Source: Butyrivibrio sp.
GTDB lineage: Bacteria > Bacillota_A > Clostridia > Lachnospirales > Lachnospiraceae
Assembly (NCBI RefSeq): GCF_024699075.1
Contig: NZ_JAILQF010000399.1
Span: forward strand, 1 to 14,658
DNA: 14,658 bases
Direction: 5' to 3'
Shown: positions 7,184 through 11,867 of the stretch, piece after piece
How the letters are laid out: every line of letters begins with the position of its first letter
Position numbering within the stretch: the stretch's first letter is position 1
Program-made: the position numbers and the translations under genes
Notes under the pieces: generated by a model
The model's database searches: none
The model's input: the letters and a program-made list of their open reading frames with translations, nothing else
What the model was told of the DNA's origin: nothing

Positions 7184-7939
7184 ATGCCAAGAGTAATGCT
7201 GATAACAGCATATGACGGCACAAATTATAACGGATCTGCTTATCAGCCTGAAGCTGTAACTGTTGAAGGCATTCTTATGAGAGCTTTAAAGGCTCTTACA
7301 GGAGAAGAGGTTGAACTTATAGGTGCAAGCCGTACAGATGCCGGAGTTCATGCTCTTAGTAATCTCTTTGTTTTTGATACAAATTCAACAGTTCCTCCTG
7401 ATAAATTTTCTTACGCTATAAACAGCCTTCTTCCTGAAGATATAAGAATCATGAGATCAATGGAAGTCGACGAATCTTTTCACCCAAGGCACTGTAATAC
7501 TATTAAAACTTATCAGTACAGGATATGGAACGGCGATGTGATGCTCCCTGTAAAAAGACTTTATGACTGGCATTGCAGCTTTGATCTTGATATTCAAAAG
7601 ATGCAGGAAGCGGGGCATTATCTTGAAGGAACTCACGATTTTACATCTTTTTGTAATACACAGACCCAGACCCCTGACCATGTGAGGACTGTTGTAAGTG
7701 TTAATGTTTACAGACAAGATGAAGAAGTAATAATAGAAGTTACTGGAAAAGGCTTTTTGTATAACATGGTAAGGATCATAGCCGGAACACTTGCTATGAT
7801 CGGCAGAGGCAAGGGTGAACCCAAAGACATAATAAATATGCTTGATGCTAAGGACAGATCCGCAGCGGGGCCTACAGCGCCTGCAAACGGTCTTTGCCTT
7901 ATGAAGTATGAATTTCCTGATAAGGAAGTTGAGCTATAG
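7184..7939 (+). CDS. truA: tRNA pseudouridine(38-40) synthase TruA
   Basis: 251 residues, the usual size. It isomerises uridines 38, 39 and 40 in the anticodon arm of many tRNAs. The catalytic Asp is D52 in ASRTDAGVHAL. Other family segments are YDGTNY (10-15), LPEDIRI, FHPRHCNTIKTYQYRIWNG, YLEGTHDFTSF and GKGFLYNMVRIIAGTL. At residues 16-20, where many TruA proteins read xGWQ, this one has NGSAY, an unusual local substitution. TGGAG (7174-7178) precedes the ATG. The gene is probably co-transcribed with ecfT. No intrinsic terminator is evident after it; a 40-bp tandem repeat begins instead. Confidence 0.95.
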   Translation: MPRVMLITAYDGTNYNGSAYQPEAVTVEGILMRALKALTGEEVELIGASRTDAGVHALSNLFVFDTNSTVPPDKFSYAINSLLPEDIRIMRSMEVDESFHPRHCNTIKTYQYRIWNGDVMLPVKRLYDWHCSFDLDIQKMQEAGHYLEGTHDFTSFCNTQTQTPDHVRTVVSVNVYRQDEEVIIEVTGKGFLYNMVRIIAGTLAMIGRGKGEPKDIINMLDAKDRSAAGPTAPANGLCLMKYEFPDKEVEL

Positions 7940-7950
7940 ATTGTGATAAA

Positions 7951-8110
7951 AGACATATAAGTTACGCCCTGTAATTTGGTGCGAAATAAAAGACATATAA
8001 GTTACGCCCTGTAATTTGGTGCGAAATGAAAGACATATAAGTTACACCCTGTAATTTGGTGCGAAATGAAAGATATATAAGTTACACCCTGTAATTTTGT
8101 GTTAAATAAA
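7951..8110. repeat. 40-bp tandem repeat, four copies
   Basis: Units begin at 7951, 7991, 8031 and 8071 with an exact 40-bp period and no spacers. Each begins AGACATATAAGTTAC and contains CCCTGTAATTTGGTGCGAAA. Copies 1 and 2 read GTTACGCCCTG, while copies 3 and 4 read GTTACACCCTG; the fourth is the most diverged at its end. Partial complementarity inside the unit (TTAC/GTAA, CGCC/GGTG) could give a weak stem. It fills the space between truA and the rplM promoter. The function is not known. Confidence 0.92.
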
Positions 8111-8166
8111 ATATAAATTTTTATTTTATGAATACGAAGGATAAGCTGAAATTTACAATAAAACGC

Positions 8167-8196
8167 TTGACAAATGCACTAAAATAAGACTAAAAT
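8167..8196 (+). promoter_or_regulatory. Sigma-A type promoter for rplM-rpsI
   Basis: A perfect -35 box TTGACA (8167-8172) and TAAAAT (8191-8196) are separated by 18 nt. The predicted start is near 8203, giving a leader of about 280 nt before rplM. The position just after the 40-bp repeats and before a structured leader supports it. Confidence 0.82.
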
Positions 8197-8202
8197 ATAT
8201 TG

Positions 8203-8484
8203 CTGTGTGACGAATTATTGATCACACAATAAAAATGTTAATATCATTCGGAAGACCCGGTAAGCTTCCGATGATACAGTGAAAACACTGCCTTCATGGT
8301 ACGGTTTTCATAGGTGCGTCGGCACCGCGGAGCGTCTGTCTCACAAACAGAGGAGCCTATCCACGGGCTTTAGAGCTTCGTATATATCATGGCAGAAATC
8401 AGGTGAAGGGTTTCTGTGACGTGAAAAGGCTGGCGGCAGTTCTTTTCATAGTATATAGTACAGAGTAACTATGGAGGTAATACG
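8203..8484 (+). promoter_or_regulatory. Structured 5' leader of rplM-rpsI (candidate L13-type leader)
   Basis: About 280 nt without a gene but densely paired. Stems in order: TGTGTGA/TCACACA (8204-8228); a 12-bp stem with one bulged T, TATCAT(T)CGGAAG/CTTCCGATGATA (8242-8276); CAGTG/CACTG with an AAAA loop (8277-8290), which competes with TGAAAAC/GTTTTCA (8280-8310); GGTGC/GCACC (8313-8326); TCTGT/ACAGA (8335-8351); CAGAAATC/GGTTTCTG (8393-8416); TGAAAAG/CTTTTCA (8422-8448). A weaker pairing of 8381-8391 with 8447-8457 would enclose the last two. Short L13 leaders are known upstream of rplM in low-GC Gram-positives; this one is longer. Autoregulation by L13 is an inference. The rplM binding site GGAGG is at 8473-8477. 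Confidence 0.55.
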
Positions 8485-8913
8485 ATGAAAACATTCATGC
8501 CAAGCGCAACTAACGTAGAGAAGAAATGGTACGTAGTTGATGCAACAGATAAGACACTTGGTCGTCTTGCTACAGAAGTAGCTAACGTCCTTAGAGGAAA
8601 GAACAAAGCTATCTATACACCTAACATTGATACAGGCGATTTCGTAATCGTAGTAAACGCTGAGAAGATCAAAGTTACAGGTAAGAAGCTTGATCAGAAG
8701 ATTTACTGGCACCACACAGATTACGTTGGTGGTCAGAAGAGCGCTACACTTCGTGAGATGCTTAACACTCACCCTGAAAGAGTTATCGAGCACGCTGTTA
8801 AGGGCATGCTCCCTAAGGGTTCTCTTGGAAGAGAAATGTACACAAAGCTTCATGTATATGCAGGACCAGAGCACAATCACGCTGCTCAGAAGCCTGAAGT
8901 ACTGGATTTTTAA
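8485..8913 (+). CDS. rplM: 50S ribosomal protein L13
   Basis: 142 residues, the normal length. L13 is an early-assembly protein of the large subunit and a known autoregulator of its operon in E. coli. Diagnostic segments are [25 protein letters not shown] (residues ~14-38), [19 protein letters not shown] (~45-63), [12 protein letters not shown] and [23 protein letters not shown] (~105-127). TATGGAGG lies 7 nt before the ATG. rpsI begins 28 nt after the stop, so the two form the standard pair. Confidence 0.97.
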   Translation: MKTFMPSATNVEKKWYVVDATDKTLGRLATEVANVLRGKNKAIYTPNIDTGDFVIVVNAEKIKVTGKKLDQKIYWHHTDYVGGQKSATLREMLNTHPERVIEHAVKGMLPKGSLGREMYTKLHVYAGPEHNHAAQKPEVLDF

Positions 8914-8941
8914 TTACAGGTAATTGAAAGGAGAATTCAAA

Positions 8942-9340
8942 ATGGCTAAAGCAGCAACATATTATGGTACCGGCAGAAGAAAGAGTTCTGTTGCACGTGT
9001 ATACCTTCACCCTGGAAAGGGAAATATCACTATCAATAAGAGAAACATTGACGATTATTTCGGTCTTGAAACACTTAAGACAATCGTTCGTCAGCCACTC
9101 GTAGCTACAGAGACTTCTGAGAAGTTCGATGTAGTTGTAACAGTAAGAGGCGGCGGCACAACAGGTCAGGCTGGTGCAATCCGTCATGGCATTTCTCGTG
9201 CACTTCTTCAGGCTGACTCTGATGAGTACAGACCTACACTTAAGAAGGCTGGATTCCTTACAAGAGATCCTCGTATGAAGGAAAGAAAGAAACCAGGTCT
9301 CAAGAAAGCACGTCGTGCACCTCAGTTCTCAAAGAGATAA
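8942..9340 (+). CDS. rpsI: 30S ribosomal protein S9
   Basis: 132 residues, typical of S9, whose C-terminal tail reaches the P-site t[22 protein letters not shown] (8-26), the Gly-rich [21 protein letters not shown] (~67-87) and the conserved basic end [12 protein letters not shown] are present. The ATG at 8942 is chosen for AAAGGAG (8927-8933) 8 nt upstream and for the family N-terminus; an upstream in-frame TTG would add six atypical residues. The 3' end, coding PQFSKR, is repeated almost exactly 154 bp downstream, as expected if the gene end serves as an integration site. A strong terminator overlaps the bases after the stop. Confidence 0.97.
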   Translation: MAKAATYYGTGRRKSSVARVYLHPGKGNITINKRNIDDYFGLETLKTIVRQPLVATETSEKFDVVVTVRGGGTTGQAGAIRHGISRALLQADSDEYRPTLKKAGFLTRDPRMKERKKPGLKKARRAPQFSKR

Positions 9341-9343
9341 TTG
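9323..9343 (+). other. att-like direct repeat, copy 1 (3' end of rpsI)
   Basis: The last 18 bases of rpsI plus three more (CAGTTCTCAAAGAGAT followed by AATTG) recur at 9477-9497 with a single difference (A to G). A duplicated 3' gene end next to accessory genes is the usual mark of site-specific integration. rpsI is a documented integration site for integrative elements in some Firmicutes (streptococci). No integrase is in the window. Confidence 0.6.
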
Positions 9344-9388
9344 GAACAAAATCATCCCTCCACTATGTGGAGGGATTTTTTGTTCCAA
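9341..9388 (+). terminator. Terminator of rplM-rpsI, bidirectional
   Basis: ATCCCTCCAC (9354-9363) pairs with GTGGAGGGAT (9367-9376) around a 3-nt loop and is followed by T residues to 9381. The outer arms TTGGAACAAAA (9341-9351) and TTTTGTTCCAA (9378-9388) are also complementary, so the hairpin can extend. The A-run on the left makes it symmetric and probably active on both strands. It begins immediately after the rpsI stop codon. Confidence 0.92.
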
Positions 9389-9431
9389 GAACCTCTGTTT
9401 CACAGAGGTTCCTTCAAGCATAGCTTGAAGG
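9389..9431. repeat. Two abutting palindromes after the rpsI terminator
   Basis: GAACCTCTG/CAGAGGTTC (9389-9411, loop TTTCA) is followed directly by CCTTCAAGC/GCTTGAAGG (9411-9431, loop ATA); both are perfect 9-bp stems sharing one base. Neither has a T-run. Together with the terminators on each side they make four hairpins in about 127 bp, between the two att-like repeats. Confidence 0.7.
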
Positions 9432-9439
9432 CTTCGCCT

Positions 9440-9467
9440 AAAAACAGTCCACAGGACTGTTTTTTTT
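9440..9467 (+). terminator. Second terminator downstream of rpsI
   Basis: AAAACAGTCC (9441-9450) and GGACTGTTTT (9454-9463) form a perfect 10-bp stem with an ACA loop and a T-run to 9467. It is a textbook intrinsic terminator but has no gene of its own between it and the rpsI terminator. It may be a leftover of a deleted gene or belong to a small inserted segment. Confidence 0.8.
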
Positions 9468-9476
9468 ACGGCTCAG

Positions 9477-9497
9477 CAGTTCTCAAAGAGATGATTG
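9477..9497 (+). other. att-like direct repeat, copy 2
   Basis: This repeats the 3' end of rpsI (20 of 21 bases) 154 bp downstream, with no reading frame of its own. The Fic-type gene starts 206 bp further on. Read as an att junction, it would mark either the far end of a tiny or decayed insertion (9344-9476) or the near end of a larger island that continues to the right. Confidence 0.6.
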
Positions 9498-9589
9498 TTT
9501 CACAACGTATTACGTCTTTGGACAATCATATACGACTTATTACACCTGATGGATAGGGTGTGACGTTAGAAAGAAAAATCAGAGTATTA

Positions 9590-9691
9590 TTTAGGGAACT
9601 TTTGCACTGCTATATTGCAAAAAAGTTCCCTAAAATGTATGATGTTTTTAGGGAACATAATATGAAGATTACATATAAAAAGTTCCCTAAA
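9590..9691 (+). promoter_or_regulatory. Promoter with four alternating operator-like half-sites
   Basis: TTTAGGGAAC occurs at 9590-9599 and 9647-9656, and its exact complement GTTCCCTAAA at 9625-9634 and 9682-9691. Start-to-start spacings are 35, 22 and 35, so the pattern is symmetric. A promoter-like TTGCAA (9615-9620) and TATGAT (9638-9643), 17 nt apart, lies inside it: the second half-site is in the promoter spacer and the third lies at about the expected start. The fourth overlaps the first As of the ribosome binding site AAAGGAG (9689-9695). It could act as a DNA operator (autorepression) or as RNA: pairing 1:2 plus 3:4 competes with 2:3, and 3:4 would hide the binding site. The bases 9498-9589 show only weak stems. 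Confidence 0.65.
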
Positions 9692-9702
9692 GGAGATTAA
9701 AG

Positions 9703-10641
9703 ATGGCAAACAATCTGGAAACAATACAGCTTCTATTGCAGGATAAAGCTGATTTTCAAGCAAGGCTTAATCTCATACCTTATGACGGTTCCCCAGAGGT
9801 TAAAGATAATAATAGCGGAAGATACTTATATATTCGGAAGCGTGTTAACGGTAAGTTAACGTCCACATATGTTGATGTCTATTCAGATGAGTTGTATCAG
9901 TTACTTTTAAGGAATACTCGTGAAGCAAGGGAACTCCGTAAGAATATTAGAAGAATAGATAAGGAACTTGCTTCATTAGGATATTCTTCCTCAGAACTAT
10001 CAGTTGAGGTAGAAAAAAACTTAGACTTTGCCAGAGCAAATATGAAGTCGAACATTTATGATCAGGCCGTTCTGGAAGGTGTTGCTACTACTTTTCCTCA
10101 GACTGAAGAAATCCTTGAAAAAGGAATAGTTAATGGAATGACCGCAGATGATGTGCAGAAGATTCTTAATCTTAAGCATTCATGGGAGTTTATACTTGAT
10201 AAGGATGTTGTTCAGGCGGATACCGACTATTATTTGTTGTGTCATATTGCAAAACTGGTAAACGAAGGTTTCTTTTCCTATGGTGGAAAAATTAGAAGCG
10301 TGCCTGTAACTATCGGCGGAACAAAATATGTTCCCCCTATACCAATTGAGTCTGTAGTCATTGAAAGAATCGATGAAATCCTTAGCTCTAAGAAAAAACA
10401 CATAGACAAAGCTATCGAGCTATGTATGTATTGCATGAAGACACAAGTTTTTGTTGATGGGAATAAAAGAGCTTCAGTAATTTTTGCAAATCATTATCTT
10501 ATTGCTCATGGGCAGGGGTTATTAGTCATTCCGGAAAAAGAAGTTTCAGAATTCAAGAAACTACTCGTCAAATACTATGAAGGTGAAAAAATAGAGATTA
10601 TTGCAGATTTCTTAAAAGAAAAATGCTGGAGAAAGATGTAA
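9703..10641 (+). CDS. Fic/Fido-fold protein with degenerate catalytic motif
   Basis: 312 residues. The C-terminal half has a Fido fold: a candidate inhibitory-helix segment QAVLEGVATT (121-130) with the E-G of the class II motif but Gln where Ser/Thr is expected; helices at ~147-190; a substrate-flap-like hairpin GGKIRSVPVTIGGTKYVPP (194-212); and the core motif QVFVDGNKR (248-256). Canonical Fic enzymes read HxFx(D/E)GN(G/K)R and transfer AMP to target hydroxyls using the His; here that His is Q248, while the anion-binding D-G-N-K-R is intact. AMPylation may therefore be lost or changed. The N-terminal ~100 residues include YLYIRKRVNGKLTSTYVDVY (41-60) and a Lys/Arg-rich helix (~62-92), with no clear DNA-binding motif. 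AAAGGAG lies 7 nt before the ATG. From memory, some clostridial Fic proteins share this Gln, so it need not be a broken gene. Confidence 0.82.
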   Translation: MANNLETIQLLLQDKADFQARLNLIPYDGSPEVKDNNSGRYLYIRKRVNGKLTSTYVDVYSDELYQLLLRNTREARELRKNIRRIDKELASLGYSSSELSVEVEKNLDFARANMKSNIYDQAVLEGVATTFPQTEEILEKGIVNGMTADDVQKILNLKHSWEFILDKDVVQADTDYYLLCHIAKLVNEGFFSYGGKIRSVPVTIGGTKYVPPIPIESVVIERIDEILSSKKKHIDKAIELCMYCMKTQVFVDGNKRASVIFANHYLIAHGQGLLVIPEKEVSEFKKLLVKYYEGEKIEIIADFLKEKCWRKM

Positions 10642-10793
10642 ATTATAGGCAAAGAATTAGAATTCTGTAGGACTAGCCCCGGCGGGATAAGGCGAGAATA
10701 AGATATATTGGAAGTTGATTTACAGTTTTACCTGCTAAAGGAGAATGAATCATTTTGGACTAAACTATTGCTAATAATGTAGCACCGACATTC
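10642..10793 (+). other. Gap after the Fic gene
   Basis: No supported gene. It contains a short GC-rich patch (GCCCCGGCGGG near 10677-10687) and AAAGGAG (10737-10743) directly before an ATG at 10745. That ATG opens only a nine-codon frame (MNHFGLNYC) before TAA at 10772. No terminator with a T-run is evident after the Fic gene. Confidence 0.4.
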
Positions 10794-10943
10794 ATGGCCG
10801 CATTCCTGTTCCTTGGAGCAGGACTTGGAGTCGGGATTATGTATGTTTTTCACGCCAAAAAAGAATCCCAGGATGAAAGAATTGGTAGAGAAGATATATC
10901 ATATACTCTGGCAATGGTTGTTTCTCCGGTAAAATCTAAATGA
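10794..10943 (+). pseudogene. Short relic or small membrane ORF, 49 aa
   Basis: A 49-codon frame encodes a hydrophobic start (MAAFLFLGAGLGVGIMYVF, residues 1-19) and a charged tail (HAKKESQDERIGREDISYT…SPVKSK). The same frame stays open upstream to TAA at 10761 and reads IANNVAPTF before the Met. No ribosome binding site precedes the ATG, but one with a short frame in another phase lies 50 nt upstream (ATG at 10745), as would follow from a frameshift near the 5' end. It could be a decayed gene for a small membrane protein. No family recognised. Confidence 0.3.
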
Positions 10944-11037
10944 CCACAGTATCTGAATGTATTAAAACATGATATAGAATTAATAGAGAGGAAATGTGAT
11001 GTATTTCGCTTCTATATACATCATACAAGGTATTGTA

Positions 11038-11757
11038 ATGAAAAATATAATGTACCAGGTTTCTACACTTCAGGCCCTAGCTCTCGGCTATACCAAGGGG
11101 GTTATTACGGTTGATGAGCTGAAGAAAGAGGGCGATACTGGTTTAGGAACATTTGAAAATGTTGACGGTGAGATGATAGTTTTGGATGGGCATTGCTATC
11201 GCGCCATGGAAGATGGAAATGTAGTTGAAGCAGCTCCGGATACAGGGATTCCTTTTGCAGCTGTCGGAAAACTTCTGAGAGGAAATACTTTTGAATTGTC
11301 AGAGTTTTCAAATATTGAAGCGTTGCGTGAGGAACTCACTAAAAGGATTGAGGAACATTTCGGCCTTAACAGCATGCATGTAGTAAGAATAGATGGTGAA
11401 TTCAGTAAGATAGATGCACGTTCTGAGGCACCATATCGTTCTCAACATATCAGCTTAAAAAATTTGCTTGAGAAGACTCAGAAGGCATTTGTTTTTGAAA
11501 ACATCTGTGGTTCACTTGTTGGAGTATATTTCCCAGATTACATGGATGGAATTAATATGCCAGGCTGGCATTTACATTTTCTGTCTGATGATAAGACAAA
11601 GGGCGGACATGTATTCGATATGAGCATGAAGAAAGGAAATGTATATCTGGATAAGATTGCGAGTATAAAGATTGATCTTCCTAATGAGCCTGCATTTGAT
11701 ACATATTCACTTAAAGCTGCGTCAGATGATGAGATCAAGAAAGTAGAAAAGGGTTAA
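11038..11757 (+). CDS. alsD: Alpha-acetolactate decarboxylase
   Basis: 239 residues from this start. It converts (S)-2-acetolactate to (R)-acetoin in the acetoin/butanediol branch of pyruvate metabolism in the cytoplasm. The zinc site H178-x-H180-x10-H191 (GWHLHFLSDDKTKGGHV) has the same spacing as in the known enzyme. Other family segments are YQVSTLQALALGY (6-18), GDTGLGTFENVDGEMIVLDG (32-51), PFAAVG and a probable substrate-binding Arg near 128. The start is uncertain: AAGG precedes the ATG at 11038 by 7 nt and gives the usual N-terminus. An upstream ATG at 10999 has a better binding site (GAGG, 10988-10991) and would add 13 hydrophobic residues. No acetolactate synthase is nearby, so it would use acetolactate from branched-chain amino acid synthesis or a distant alsS. 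Confidence 0.9.
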   Translation: MKNIMYQVSTLQALALGYTKGVITVDELKKEGDTGLGTFENVDGEMIVLDGHCYRAMEDGNVVEAAPDTGIPFAAVGKLLRGNTFELSEFSNIEALREELTKRIEEHFGLNSMHVVRIDGEFSKIDARSEAPYRSQHISLKNLLEKTQKAFVFENICGSLVGVYFPDYMDGINMPGWHLHFLSDDKTKGGHVFDMSMKKGNVYLDKIASIKIDLPNEPAFDTYSLKAASDDEIKKVEKG

Positions 11758-11777
11758 GGGGAGTACTTTATTTTTAT

Positions 11778-11818
11778 CCAAAGGATAATACCTTTGGAAG
11801 TACTTAGCGATGCTAAGT
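11778..11818 (+). other. Two hairpins before the secreted-protein gene
   Basis: CCAAAGG/CCTTTGG (11778-11797, loop ATAATA) and ACTTAGC/GCTAAGT (11802-11818, loop GAT) are perfect 7-bp stems in the 110-nt gap after alsD. Neither has a T-run. They lie about 50 nt before the next start codon and could be leader structure or weak termination signals. No clear -35/-10 pair was found for the downstream gene. Confidence 0.4.
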
Positions 11819-11867
11819 CTGCAACATATTTTGTGGTAGCTTTATAAAAAATATGGAGGTAAATATT

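Noticed and set aside
7951..8110. CRISPR array from the regular 40-bp repeats
   Set aside because: The repeats abut with no unique spacers and no cas genes; it is a plain tandem repeat. The same holds for 3881-4042 and 6191-6270.
8446..8880. 144-codon reverse-strand open frame opposite rplM
   Set aside because: It lies on the other strand of a clear L13 gene, its Cys/His/Leu-rich product is composition noise, and it has no convincing start context.
8813..9187. 124-codon reverse-strand open frame across rplM and rpsI
   Set aside because: Antisense shadow of two ribosomal protein genes; no family resemblance.
9341..9556. Forward open frame of 71 codons directly after rpsI
   Set aside because: It is made of the terminator, the palindromes and the att-like repeat; the product is an artefact of inverted repeats and no ribosome binding site is present.
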